This document shows positions 45,828-56,474 of a stretch of 64,000 nt of DNA, in pieces. Each line of letters starts with the position of its first letter. Positions within the stretch are counted from its first letter, which is position 1. The position numbers were made by a program, and so were the translations under genes. Origin of the DNA: Antrodiella citrinella (Eukaryota > Basidiomycota > Agaricomycetes > Polyporales > Steccherinaceae). The DNA is taken from positions 1 through 64,000 of the forward strand of contig SGPM01000134.1 of the NCBI GenBank assembly GCA_004802725.1, written 5' to 3'. The notes under the pieces were generated by a model. The model did no database searches, had not been told where the DNA came from, and worked only from the letters and a program-made list of their open reading frames with translations.

Positions 45828-47357
45828 TTAATCTAGAACACGGAGGTTTCTGGCAAGCAGTCCCAGACGAGCGATGCTACACTTACACAAGCCTTGGCAA
45901 GCTCGTAACGTAAGCTCCTCCAGCTCACTCGGGTCCGCTATAGTATCGCGGTCAAGGATTGGAGACTTGTTGTATGACAGGGTGTGTGTCGGGTACGCCC
46001 CACACCTACACGAGGTGCAGACCAAGCCACACTCGCTCAGTGTGAGACGTTTGAGTTGATAGAAGGGCATGCGGCTGGATAGCAGAGCCTCGATGTCCGT
46101 GTAAGTCCCGCGCTGCAAGTGGATTGATTCGAGGCGTCTGAACGGCACGAGCATCTCCATGATGGTGGGTTTAAATGACCACACATACACCGCATCCAAG
46201 GCTGGTGGTCCGTACGGTCCTAGATGCAGTTGGGTGACACTGGTCTGCAGAGCACGAGCAGCCAAAATAGGATACAACACATCGCCAAACGTGGAAATGG
46301 TGTGCTGGCGCAGTTCGTTGTAATCCCAGTCAAGTTTGAAAAGGGGCCAATCCAAGGTGTCTCCTCTTGATGACGCAAATATACAGGCCTTCGGATGAAA
46401 GCTTAAACCAAGTTGAGTAACGGTCCGTGCAAAACCAAGCTGTTCCTGGCCGTTTAATTTGGCTGCGACGACTTGGCCCAATATAGCACCCATGGATAGC
46501 AGCGATTGCTCTTTGCACACCAGGGATAGGCTGGTTGATGTGGGGTAGCTGAGAATGACGAGGAGGTTGATTAGGCTCGACGGTGTATCAACGATACGAA
46601 GTCTTTGTAGACCTGGTAACGTGGCTGTGTATTTCAGATCATACGAGCTGAAACCGAGTTGCACCAACTCGACATGTATCAGAGCGGTTGCTGCTGCTAG
46701 AGCCAAAACGAGTTCCGAACTCTCTCCCTCCTCCAAAGCCGCGCTGGGACTTTGACGGTCATGGCCGAAGAGGTATAAATGAGTGAGAGTCTGGGAGAAT
46801 ATTCCACATAGCGCGGCTACCCATCGGAGACCATGACAAGTAAGGGTTTCCACAGGTGCCGCTCCGGGGAACGAACGGTCACTCGAGCGGAACATCTGGG
46901 CGGGCGTATCCGCAGGTCCGGGTGCGTGGTACGTGACGACCTTCAGCGTTTCCGCACCTCGGACGAGCAGCACTAATTGCTCGATGTGAGATTCTGAATT
47001 GATCGACTCGGGTTGGTAGTCCAAGGACTTGATACGCGCGTTATGCGGTGAGACAAATCTCACTGCATTACGGAGGGCCTGCTCGCATCTGTTTGTGACT
47101 CGAAGGTCCAGAGGTAGGTGCTTCGAGTAATGAACCGATGTCAAGAGCAGGGGGGATCTCGTATCCACAGTAGTCCATAACCTTGGGATGTCCATGAGCA
47201 GATTGCGCCATTGGACACAGACCTGCGTGAGCGGTTTGTGTGGACAAGACGAGAAGGCATCTTGATTCAGCGAATTGTAGTCGTCGAATATTTTGACGAG
47301 GGTTTCGGGAGGGAGTGTCGGGGCAGGCCGGGGCATAAATGTTGGAAGATGCTCCAC
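45828..47357 (-). CDS. F-box protein (about 500 aa)
   Basis: A frame of 509 codons runs uninterrupted down to the stop at 45828. The first ATG in it is at 47336 (MPRPAPTLPPETLVKIFDDY); the frame is open above it, and a 5' exon ending near 47460 could splice in, so the start is uncertain. LPPETLVKIFDDYNSL is helix 1 of the F-box-like domain, followed by KPLTQVCVQWRNLLMDIPRL and WTTVDTR. The rest is leucine-rich with regular LxxLxL-type units (LTHLYLFGHDRQS, VTQLHLGPYGPPALDAVYVW, LKRLTLSECGLVCTSCRCGA) and ends LEELTLRACQGLCKCSIARL plus a short tail. It is a probable SCF substrate receptor with unknown target. Its C-terminal motif recurs in the fragment at 54.9-55.2 kb. Confidence 0.82.
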   Translation of the reverse strand: MEHLPTFMPRPAPTLPPETLVKIFDDYNSLNQDAFSSCPHKPLTQVCVQWRNLLMDIPRLWTTVDTRSPLLLTSVHYSKHLPLDLRVTNRCEQALRNAVRFVSPHNARIKSLDYQPESINSESHIEQLVLLVRGAETLKVVTYHAPGPADTPAQMFRSSDRSFPGAAPVETLTCHGLRWVAALCGIFSQTLTHLYLFGHDRQSPSAALEEGESSELVLALAAATALIHVELVQLGFSSYDLKYTATLPGLQRLRIVDTPSSLINLLVILSYPTSTSLSLVCKEQSLLSMGAILGQVVAAKLNGQEQLGFARTVTQLGLSFHPKACIFASSRGDTLDWPLFKLDWDYNELRQHTISTFGDVLYPILAARALQTSVTQLHLGPYGPPALDAVYVWSFKPTIMEMLVPFRRLESIHLQRGTYTDIEALLSSRMPFYQLKRLTLSECGLVCTSCRCGAYPTHTLSYNKSPILDRDTIADPSELEELTLRACQGLCKCSIARLGLLARNLRVLD

Positions 47358-48215
47358 AGCGTGAGATGCAAAGACATGGGGTCTGAATCTGGTATCAACA
47401 GCAACGAATCAGTTCTCGCAGAACATGTCGGACAGTGCAAGTACTTACAGAGTTCGGGTGACAATCCAGAAGCCGCCTAATTGCCGTGGCTTATACCCGA
47501 TTACCAGGTCGTCGTTGTATGTGCAACGCTCCGCTGGGCGTTGTAGTCGTTCCATGGACTCAACTGTGCAGACAGTAAAGTGGAGGATGGGAGGAGGTAA
47601 GAAAGAGGCACGCACCATAGTCGACTTCAGCATTTATCTACTCGGCATCAATAGCAGTGAATGCGGTGCTACAGCTTCAGTCAGAGCGAAATGCTGTGAC
47701 CTCGACCCTCTGGCCTCGAGGTTTGTCACGTGGCTGACAGCTATGTCAGGTTTCTTCATAGCGAATACCTCACTATTCGGAAGGGTCGTTTTCGCCAGTT
47801 GGGAATAACACATGGCACAAGATGAGGTTAATACCAAGATTTTAGCGAAAAAGGATCAAGGTCTAGATCTAGAGACGTTCGACGTGGCGTCGGCGCTCAT
47901 GCATTATTAAATTCTTATCAGGTTTAAAAGATCTCAGATCTAATCTGACCACCTCTCTTCCTCCCGACAACATTGATTCTGAACATGAATACATAGCGAC
48001 AGTTGAAAAGAGCGTCAGATGGGCAATGTTGGCGGGAAGGTGAACGATCCGATTTTCTTCATCATGGAAGTACGATCATGTTGCCAGCGATCATCCTTTC
48101 AAGTTACAACTCGACGCGGCCTACAATACTCTCAGTGTCTTCTCAAAATGCTACTGGTACATACATGGTCCCGGGTGAGGATAGGCATATGGAGAGCACA
48201 AGACGATTCGTTGTC
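47358..48215. other. Intergenic, no gene recognised
   Basis: Besides possible 5' exon sequence of the F-box gene (47360-47640), only short unsupported frames are present. The region also contains the 3' end of the PP2C-like pseudogene. Confidence 0.35.
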
Positions 48216-49244
48216 TCAGAGAGGAAGAACGATCACTGTGACATCGTCCATGCGGCGATCTTCGCCTCTGATCAGCCTAGCCAGTTCGCCACTTTCTGAA
48301 TGTCCATCAAGTGCATCGAATAGGATATCGACGGCTGCGTTGCCATCGCTGGGAAGAGGATAATATTGGGCAAGCCACGTCGATAGTGCTTGAGCGATGT
48401 CCTTGGTGCGTTTGGTGTGCGTACTCTTGGAAAAGAGCTCCAACAGACCGTCAGAGGCTAGCACTAGAATGGGGTCAGGGCTTGAGATGCGAAGATGAAC
48501 GAAATCGGCTGTCGTTGTGAGAAGTTGTGCTCCTCGGTCAGAAACTTTGCCTGCCGTCTGTTTTGTGAGGTCCTCTCGCAAATAACTACATTTGAACCAT
48601 GAATATGAGTAGAAATTGCACAAGAAAGAGAAAAGGTTCACTAGCTTGACAATCACCGACATTGGCGATATGAACCGTCTTGGCGGGGTCTACGAGAACA
48701 ACCAGCGCCGTTGTTCCAGTCCTCGCTCGCATGATCTTCACGGACGACCTCCGCGTTACCGGATCCCAGATACGTTCTTGAATCTCCTTGTCACTGAGCT
48801 GCGAGATCTCCTCAGGTCCGCCTGGGAAAAAAGCGAGTACATCGTTCTTGATCTGTTCATCTATGTCGGTGATAGACTGCTGCAATATGTTTGCAACGAC
48901 AGAGTCGGATAATGTCGTGTCATTGAGAACGGCATGACCGATACGTGACCGAATGGTTGATGGCAGCGTTTCGGTGACGAATTGAACGGCCTCAATGCCT
49001 GCGCCATGGCCTGGAGATTGTTCGTCAGTTACAACAGTGTGTGAAATCTGTGGTTATTACCATCGAATATTCCTAAGAACTTCCATGTACCGTTAGGAAG
49101 AATCCAATCTTGCACTGAGAACCTATCTTCGACGTCATATTCGGGGCTGTGGCGAGGTTGAAAGACGACAGTGTCTGCGCCACAGATCTTTCCGGCACTC
49201 AGGTAATCTGTTAGAGAATATTGGGACAGAGGATCTGGACCCAT
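48216..49244 (-). pseudogene. PP2C-type phosphatase copy A, internally deleted
   Basis: From ATG 49244: MGPDPLSQYSLTDYLSAGKI, then DRFSVQDWILPNGTWKFLGI with FDG (first metal motif, DGHG completed by the next exon), GAGIEAVQFVTETL, and QQSITDIDEQIKNDVLAFFP. Next come ARTGTTALVVLVDPAKTVHI with ANVGDC, VHLRISSPDPILVLASDGLL (third metal motif, DG) and DDVTVIVLPL at the stop. These are PP2C/PPM motifs of the mitochondrial pyruvate dehydrogenase phosphatase-like branch. Compared with the neighbouring copy B, about 290 bases are missing between FLTEEHNFS and TTTADFVHL, and the frame changes there. The lost part includes the SRxLGD region that supports the active site. Its ATG lies 10 bases from the stop of copy B. 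I judge it non-functional as a phosphatase. Confidence 0.72.
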
Positions 49245-49253
49245 GTGAGTGTA

Positions 49254-50684
49254 TCAAGGCTTCACATTTCGGAAGGAGAGTACAATCACTGTGGTGTCAT
49301 CCACTCGGCGCTCTTTCCCCGTGATCAGCTTGGTAAATTCTCCGTCGTCTGAATGACCGCCAAGTGCATCAAATAGCACGTTGACAGCTAAATTTTCATC
49401 GTCGCCGTGGGTACTATTCATCCATGACGACAGTCCTTTTACGATGTCCCTTGTGTTCTTACTCCAGTTATAGAGATTGACCAGTCCGTCCGAAGCCAGC
49501 ACTAGGATGGGATCAGGAGTCGAGACACGAAGATCCCTGATATCGGCTGTCGTCGTAAGGTAAGGCGGCGTGAGACTACGTGTGGCGAGAGTTTGGAAGT
49601 GATAGTTCCGATGAAAGGGCGGGGTAGCCAGTGCGAAAACGCGTTCGGTATAGACATAAGGTAGTTTGAATACCATGTCACCCAACGCTACCGAAACTGT
49701 TAGACGTGTTTCTAAGACGGCAGTCGGTTGAGCTTACCTCTACTAACGGTGATTTTCCCTAGCATCCTGTTGCGTTGTATACATTCGTCTTTGCCGGAAT
49801 GCTGTTTCCGTACGCGGGCAGCTTCTTCCGGATTAGCACAGTTGTGCTCTTCAGTCAGAAGCCTGGCACGCCATTCGCTTGTGCCAGTCTGCTCGCAAAT
49901 CACTACGAAGTATAAGGACAGTAAACGATAAGTATGAAGAGAACCTTACCGGCTTGGCAGTCGCCAACATTGGCAATATGAATCGTCTTCGCGGGATCAA
50001 CCAGGACTACCAAGGCTGTTGTTCCTGTCCTCGCTCGCAGTATCTTCACAGACGATTGTTGCGGTTCAGGATCCCAGATGCGTCGTTTGATCTCGTCATC
50101 GCCAAACTTCAACTTTCTTCGGGACCACCTGGGAAGAAAGCCAGAACGTCGTCCTTGATTCGTTCATCGACGTCAGAGATGGACTCTTGTAAGATACTCG
50201 CAATATTCGAGTTCGACAGTACGTCGTTCGTAAGAGCTGCCTGAGAAAGACGAGATCGGATGGTCGCTGGTAGGATCTCGTTCACGAACTCGACGGCCTC
50301 AATACCTGCGCGGTGGCCTGAAGCTCACTCGTCAACTGGCCGCTGTATGTGAAAATATGTTATACTCACCATCGAGTATCCCCAGAAATTTCCATGTTCC
50401 ATTCGAAAGAGCCCAGTCTTGGATTGAGAATCGATCTTCGACACCGGAGTCAAGACTAGGGCTTGGCTGATAGACGACAGTATCCGCACCACAGATCCTT
50501 CCAGCACTGACCAACGTCCGCAGGAGCTGAGAGCGTCGTTCTTCTACTTGGACGCTCCCTAGCTCATGACGATCGAGTCCGAGTTCACCAACACCGTCCT
50601 GTAGATCAATATCAAGTCAGTCTCAAACAATTGAACTTAAGATGCTTACAATTGTGGCGGTTGTTTGATGTTCCCCCGTCACGT
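49254..50684 (-). pseudogene. PP2C-type phosphatase copy B with a single-base frame break
   Basis: Exons visible on the minus strand: VTGEHQTTATI (50650-50684), DGVGELGLDRHELGSVQVEE through DWALSNGTWKFLGILDG (about 50370-50598), then HRAGIEAVEFVNEILPATIR to VLAFFPGGPEE. Relative to copy A one base is missing near 50118, and the frame changes before FGDDEIKRRIWDPEPQQSSV, LRARTGTTALVVLVDPAKTI and GDCQA. The next exons carry WRARLLTEEHNCANPEEAAR, RMLGKITVSR followed by ALGDMVFKLPYVYTERVFAL, and TPDPILVLASDGLVNL, ending RVDDTTVIVLSFRNVKP at 49254. All PP2C metal motifs are present. If the single-base gap is an assembly error the gene is intact; otherwise it is dead. No ATG could be assigned upstream. 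The architecture matches pyruvate dehydrogenase phosphatase-like PP2Cs. Confidence 0.7.
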
Positions 50685-51349
50685 CTATAAATCAAGAAGC
50701 AGTTTGAATGGATGCTTCAAAGCTGAAGGTGAGGTGCTTTAAGACTGTGGTGGAGAATGGTGCTTGAGGTGCGCTTCAGAATTAGCCGCTTGTGTGACCC
50801 ATTATAGGGCGCGAGCGTGTGGTGGCGAAAGAACAAACAAATTCAGTCAACTTTCAAGGAGCCTGGAATCCGTATTTGCATTGAACATATAACTGCCACA
50901 TCAAGGAAAGTCTCGTACCTCAATAGTACTAGTGTTATGTAACTTTAGTTGCTTCTGTAGCTGTTCCGATACAGTAAATACCTTTTACGTGATCTGCGGT
51001 AGTCATTCAAATGTTCAAATATTCATAGGTTGTCCTGCTCATTGAGGAGAATTCGCGTACATTCTGAAGCGCACTAGACGCGGTCCCGTGCTCGGAGGAA
51101 GGAAAATGATGATAAAAGCATCACGAACACGTGTCCTACATGCTGCATGTGCATGTTAGCTCGACTTTGGGGTGTCTTCTCATTTTGCGTCCTTCATATG
51201 CGTCGACCCCTTCAGCAAGGCCATTCCATCTGAGTTCTGCTTGCAAGGGTACCAAGGTCCTTTTCTGTGACTCTCGTCGACTAAGCTCATTTCGCAAGCT
51301 GCCTTGATACTCTTCTACGGCGTCCATTTGCTTTTTGCAGAGGTGAAAG
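50685..51349. other. Divergent intergenic region
   Basis: No coding sequence was recognised. A minus-strand frame at 51136-51525 overlaps the next gene and has no motif. The region should hold promoters for the PP2C copies and the gene at 51350. Confidence 0.35.
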
Positions 51350-52782
51350 ATGTACCTCGGAAATGCTACCGGTGAGCGCATGCATAACAGGTCTTGATCC
51401 GGGAAATGCTCATCATCGTGCTGGTCGCCACGTTCTAGACATGAACTACGTGTATCAGAGCTCGAGGCGTCCACCCCCTCCTCCGACCAGCGTGGCCTTG
51501 GACGACCGATTCGACGCAATGACAACCGAAGTGCCCACCGAGTTCCCAGCTGAATGGCACGACGACCGCGAAAGAGGCCCGCGACACGATTATGAAGAAT
51601 CCGTCAGCGGATACCGGAACTACGTGACGGAGATGGAAAGGATGTTGGGTGGAGAGGTGGACTTGCAGGTGACCAGTCGGAGGGACAGCACGGCATCCGT
51701 GACAACACGCCGGGTGAGGAGGAACAGTCCCGAGGCACTGCGGAGTCCGGGCAGAAGTAAACTGGGGATGGGCCAATTCGGAAGTATGGACAACGTCCGA
51801 CAGGTCAGTGGTCGGAGGGCATCCATGGAGCTGGTCGAGCACCATGTGATGGAAGACGGGCCTCAGCGGACGATCTCGCTGTGGAGAGAGAAAGTTGCGC
51901 AGAGTAGCTTGTCAGGAAGCAAGGCAGATGACGACGTGAGGAGCGAGGTAGGGAACCATGTTCATCGACGTGTGCCGTCAGGTGAGTCCTATGGGAGCAG
52001 GAGGAAGGGAGAAGAGTACGCGCGTTCGAGGACAGACTCAGTCTACGAACGCAGTGAGGTACGTGCGAGCATCACCTTGCTGAGCCATGATATAAACGCT
52101 ATGCGGATAGTACATGGTAGCTATGAAGCCGACGAAAGGCGGGGGCATCCCCAGGATACCTCACCCGCCTTCAGAGATCGCAGAGACAGCACCGTACGCG
52201 GGATCCGTGCGTCACTCGAGCTCGCACGTTGGGGCCAGTCCAAGGATGCAGTCAATTGACCGGATCCGCCCAGCATCTCCGGCAGTGCGAAGAGGGTCTG
52301 TTGGCCACTCGTCGTACGAGCGCAGTGAGGTGAGAGCTAAGGTCTTCGTCGTGAAGATTGTGTTCATCGAGCGCGCTGGATGGTGTCGTCAGCATATGAT
52401 AACATTCCCGAACACACCACCTTACAGCAATGGGAGCGGACGAAGCTCTGACAGCCGGAACGGACAGATAGCGGTCCAGCAACAGACCATGTCGCCGCTC
52501 CGGACGCGGACGTACGTGCCCATTGACGGCGGGGAGGTGTCGAGTGTGTCGAAGGCCACGACGACGTCGTCGGTTGAGCTGATCCTGGCCGACTGCGAGC
52601 CGTCGCTGCTGCACATTGCACCGATCCTGTCTGAGCTCGGTATCTACAAGCTCGAGCACCTGCAAGCAATGAACCGGCTGAGCGAGGAGACGCGGGACAG
52701 GGAAGTCAAAGAGCAGGCGTTGAGGCGGGGCGTGACCGTCATGGAATGGGCCATCCTCATCGACAAGCTTCAGTCAATGTAA
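51350..52782 (+). CDS. Unknown protein with disordered N-terminus and helical (SAM-like) C-terminal domain
   Basis: Model exons 51350-51371, 51439-52058, 52129-52329 and 52393-52782 join in phase into 410 aa. The first two exons could be replaced by a start at ATG 51441. Residues 1-300 are polar and probably disordered, with Arg/Ser/Glu-rich stretches (TASVTTRRVRRNSPEALRSP). Exons 2 and 3 both end in the same peptide, YERSE, directly before the donor site, which suggests an old exon duplication. The last 80 residues are an ordered helical domain: SVELILADCEPSLLHIAPIL, SELGIYKLEHLQAMNRLSEE, REVKEQALRRGVTVMEWAIL with IDKLQ. The helix spacing resembles a sterile-alpha-motif-like domain, which is an inference. 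No enzyme motif is present. Confidence 0.65.
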
Positions 52783-53041
52783 AATCCACGTTTGTTTGTC
52801 GTATCAATCTGTAGTCTTGTCCGTGAATTTGCTGTCTTTAGAATATCGTACATGTTCGAGTTCAAGGTCAACATCAGCAAGCGCCCTTTCGCGTCGGCCG
52901 AGTCCCCGACGCGCGCGCCTCGTCACCGACGTTTGAGTCTTGACCGACGCTCCCTCATCGCCCCGAGTTATTCTGCGTCTTGACGTTGTCCTCGAGTTTG
53001 CCTCAGAGTCATTGAAAGAGTAGGTCGTTGCTCTCAACAAA

Positions 53042-54173
53042 ATGAGTGTCGTCAAAGAGCAAGGACAGCCCACCTTTTATCACTCTCTCGCAGTGAGTCA
53101 TCTTTCACGCGACCTGGAATCGTCTCTTATCGTCTCTCGCAGGCCGGCGGGGTTGCTGGCACGGCAGTTGACCTCCTTTTCTTCCCAATAGACACTATAA
53201 AAACGCGTCTTCAAGCTTCTCAAGGCTTTATTCGCGCTGGCGGTTTCAATGGCATCTACAGAGGTATCGGGAGTGTCGTAGTTGGAAGTGCACCAGGAGG
53301 TTAATCGTATTCCACTTTTGCCATGATGAGTACCAACCTCACTTCTGCCTTGTACAGCTGCTATTTTCTTTTGTACATACGATACCCTCAAGCAAACCCT
53401 TCCGTTCCCATCACACCTCGCGCCGGTGACCCACATGATCTCTGCCTCTATAGGCGAAGTGGTGCGTTCAACATACACTGTTTGTCCCCAGACCTGATGA
53501 CCACAGCCTCAGATCAATATATCCCCTAGGCTGCATGTCTCGTCCGAGTTCCCACTGAAGTGATCAAGACGCGGACACAAACCGCTACCTATGGAGACAA
53601 AGCCTCGTCATCGCTTGCCGCTGCACGACTACTGATGTCAACGGAGGGTCTGAGAGGATTTTATCGGGGATTTGGGTCAACCATCATGCGCGAGGTGCGT
53701 AAATTGTCTTCAGTTCAGCCTCTGATATGATCTAACACTTATGTGACCAGATACCCTTCACGTCCCTGCAGTTCCCTATGTACGAGCTCTTCAAACTGCG
53801 ACTTTCAAGAGCAGTAGGGCGAAAACCACTCTATGCACATGAAGCGGCTGTCTGTGGCAGTGTATCGGGTGGAATTGCCGCTGCACTGACAACACCTTTG
53901 GATGTACTCAAAACGCGAGTCATGCTTGACCTTCGTGCACGTCTTTCCTGTGATTCCACAAACTCGTCTGTCGCTCATCGTCATCTGTTCTTCCAGGATT
54001 CTAAACACCACAAGCTTCCCTCGTTATTCTCACGCTTCAAACAAATATATGTGTTGGAGGGGTCCAAAGCGCTCTTTGCCGGTGTCGTTCCCCGTACATT
54101 ATGGATATCAGCTGGAGGTGCCGTCTTCTTAGGTGTATATGAATGGGCCGTGCACGGGCTCATCGGCTGGTAG
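53042..54173 (+). CDS. PET8: Mitochondrial S-adenosylmethionine carrier (SLC25A26/Pet8 type)
   Basis: Five exons (53042-53092, 53143-53299, 53358-53461, 53530-53694, 53751-54173) join in phase into 299 aa. Three carrier repeats each show the Px[DE]xxKTR signature: [34 protein letters not shown] and [16 protein letters not shown]. The N-terminal [20 protein letters not shown] and [20 protein letters not shown] are typical of the SAM carrier subfamily, as is [20 protein letters not shown] in repeat 2. It imports SAM into the mitochondrial matrix in exchange for S-adenosylhomocysteine, serving methylations, lipoate and biotin synthesis. The third repeat has an extra loop (residues about 226-250, rich in His and Ser) that is longer than usual. 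I could not explain it by an in-phase intron. Confidence 0.93.
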
Positions 54174-54338
54174 AGATATATTATGCTTCAGCTAATACAA
54201 TAACCTCCTCTTATAGTGGCTGCAGCCATGAGGGTCTGACGACATCCTGCTAGCTTACCTATGAGAATTTGTTCACGGAATGATATCATTAGTCGAATGG
54301 CGCAAAGGGTCACAGCAAATGCTTACCAAGATCAGATA
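54174..54338. other. Short convergent intergenic stretch
   Basis: It lies between the carrier gene stop and the minus-strand F-box remnants. Nothing was recognised. Confidence 0.3.
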
Positions 54339-55216
54339 CTATTTGAACACGCAGAATCCATCCGAAGTCTCTCCTCCGCTCGTATCCGTGACAACAGTTC
54401 GTCCACTTGTTTCCAACGCGCGGCGTCGGGTCCATCTACCTCGATAGGTTATCATCTTCGTAGAAAATCTCCGGTAGGTTAGGGAAGAGCCCCGAGAAAA
54501 AAACGGCCAACGGCGCGATGACTTCGCTCTCCATGTGCGGGCACCCGACATAGAATTGCTTCAAAGCCGGATGCTGCTTCCCGTCCGCTGGGAAGTTTGC
54601 GCTCGAGGTGAAGCTGGCCTCAAACAGTGCCAGACTCGCTGGATATACTACCATGCCAAGCGTCTCGAGAAGTGGCCATCGCGTAGCCACCCATACGAGA
54701 AACTTCATCGTGATCGAATCGTCACGGTGCGTAAAATGCCAAAGTCCGAGGGAATTTTGAAACATTGACAAGTGAGCTTTTTTCCGGACGAGAAATACAA
54801 GTATTTGATACGTTTCACGAGAACACATGGGAGAAACGACTCAGAGGCATACACTCTACCAACGGCGTGAGGTCTGTGTGGACGGTCTTGGCCAGTGAGT
54901 ACAGACGAGTGAGTTGACAAGCACACAAGCCTTCGCAGCGTCGCAGCGTCAGCTCCTCTAGTTGTTCCAACCTCACATCCGGGTCCGGAGTGGGAGATGT
55001 GCCCGAGTCAAAATACAGGCTGGAGAATGGTTCCTGTTGGCACGCACCAGACAAAGAAACGAAGCAACACCCTATAAGAGTGACGATGGCATCGTTTTTG
55101 TCCCGTGTTGACGTCGCGCCTCCGGAGTGCGACCTTTGCTTCCTCGGCTGTGCAGTGTACGAGTGAGACCATGTATGTTCAAACCAGGTGAACGCGGACA
55201 GGACAGGGCTCACCAT
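54339..55216 (-). pseudogene. Remnants of F-box gene 3' ends
   Basis: Two pieces lie in tandem. At 54815-55216, LEELTLRRCEGLCACQLTRL matches the C-terminus of the F-box gene at 45828 (LEELTLRACQGLCKCSIARL). At 54339-54828 is a C-terminal part of a different F-box subfamily: LVWVATRWPLLETLGMVVYP, HPALKQFYVGCPHMESEVIA and PLAVFFSGLFPNLPEIFYED. It then needs a frame shift to reach VDGPDAARWKQVDELLSRIR. No F-box helix or start region was found upstream. I take these as decayed fragments of two different F-box genes. Confidence 0.5.
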
Positions 55217-55289
55217 TGTCGTTCAAAGCAGCCTGCTTAGTCTGAGGAAAATGGTGTGTACGGACTCCCTCTAGGTAGACCAATGGAGC

Positions 55290-55691
55290 ATTTAGAGGGT
55301 GAGGACGTACACGTCGTTGACCTTTTCCATATCATCACCCAACTCGGTACGCCCTCCCTGCATGTCATTCGTCGTATCTTGCACCGCATCCAGTGTCTCC
55401 TTGATATCCTGCACATTCTCCGTCGACTCCTGCACCGGCTCCAAGCCCTCCTTGATATCCTGCATAACCCCCAACGCCTCCTGCACCTGAGGACTCTGCC
55501 CCGAGGCCTGTAATTTTCCCACTTGTGCTTGCACGTACCCTACCATCGAGTTCGTCTCTGCCGGTGTAGCGAAGAGCTCGGACCTCATCGCCGCAATCTG
55601 TGCGAAAGATGTTGTTGTGCATATTGCCCATGTTATGGCTCAGAGTGTTCACCGCATCCGTAAGCGTGGCCAGGTGATGTGCGTCCGCCAT
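55290..55691 (-). pseudogene. Small coiled-coil gene, copy B, with a frame break
   Basis: The ATG at 55691 begins MADAHHLATLTDAVNTLSHN with MGNMHNNIF. One base later in frame, at about 55605 in a run of T, the sequence continues as AQIAAMRSELFATPAETNSM, VGYVQAQVGKLQ and then heptad-rich EALGVMQDIKEGLEPVQEST and VQDIKETLDAVQDTTNDMQG. The last part contains three near-repeats of VQ(E/D)..(E/D)..QDIKE. It is a likely coiled coil. Copy A at 45190-45569 has the same N-terminal plan and is also broken after about 30 codons, but with the opposite offset. Each copy lies beside F-box sequence. Function unknown; if the break is an assembly error the product would be about 130 aa. Confidence 0.45.
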
Positions 55692-56474
55692 CGCGTTGCG
55701 GGTGAAGTCAGGAACTTGAAGGTGCGTTTCTGGGAAGGCGATTGCGAGAGACGCGAAACGACCCGGCGTGACGAGAGTCAGACAGACCAAGATTCGGAAT
55801 ATGGACTCATGCTTCTTGTCAACTCGTCTGATGCGCCACCAGTAACATACATAAGACCGCCCGTCCCCCCAATTTCTCATTTCTCTCCCTCCCACCAGAG
55901 CCGCATCCCGTTCCCCACCTAGCGACCAGCGATTTCCGGTCATCTCTTTCGCTGGCAGTGGCACAAGTTGGGGACCGTTGGGCACAGACGAAAATCAAGG
56001 ACGACGTGAGACGATTATCTCTTTTTGCCTGTGCTTGGTACGTCGTCTGTCCATCAGAGGTAGACGTCCGGTGTAATCCGTCTTATTGCTGCCAGTGGCG
56101 AGAACCACTCACATGTGAATTTCTGTGTGTATACCATTACACCCTGCCGGTAACCCAAAATGCTCCCTTGGGCGGACGTATATTGAAGATGGCGATTACA
56201 GGTTGTGCGTACGGCAGCGGTTTCGAGACGGTGGCGGAAGCTTCTGAAACAGCAAGCCGCAGAATTGAGGTGATATGCTTCCGCACTGTAACCTGTTGCA
56301 GCAAACGGGACGCGCCCGCGCTGACAAATCCAAGCCAGTGGAGAGAGGCGCCTATTCCCGCGCCGCAAGGAGAGGCGCGGTGAGACCGGCGTGGCCCGAA
56401 AGGGAAGGGCTCCTGGTTTGCGCCACCTCAAATACCCGCTCGCGCAGCTGCCACCATTCTCGTCTGCGTTCATC
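55692..56474. other. Intergenic, no gene recognised
   Basis: Overlapping short frames on both strands lack motifs. The C/T-rich, G/C-rich stretch at 56360-56474 is the probable leader of the membrane-protein gene. Confidence 0.35.

Noticed and set aside
45190..55691. Programmed ribosomal frameshift shared by the two coiled-coil copies
   Set aside because: The direction of the frame offset differs between the copies and no shared slippery sequence is visible.
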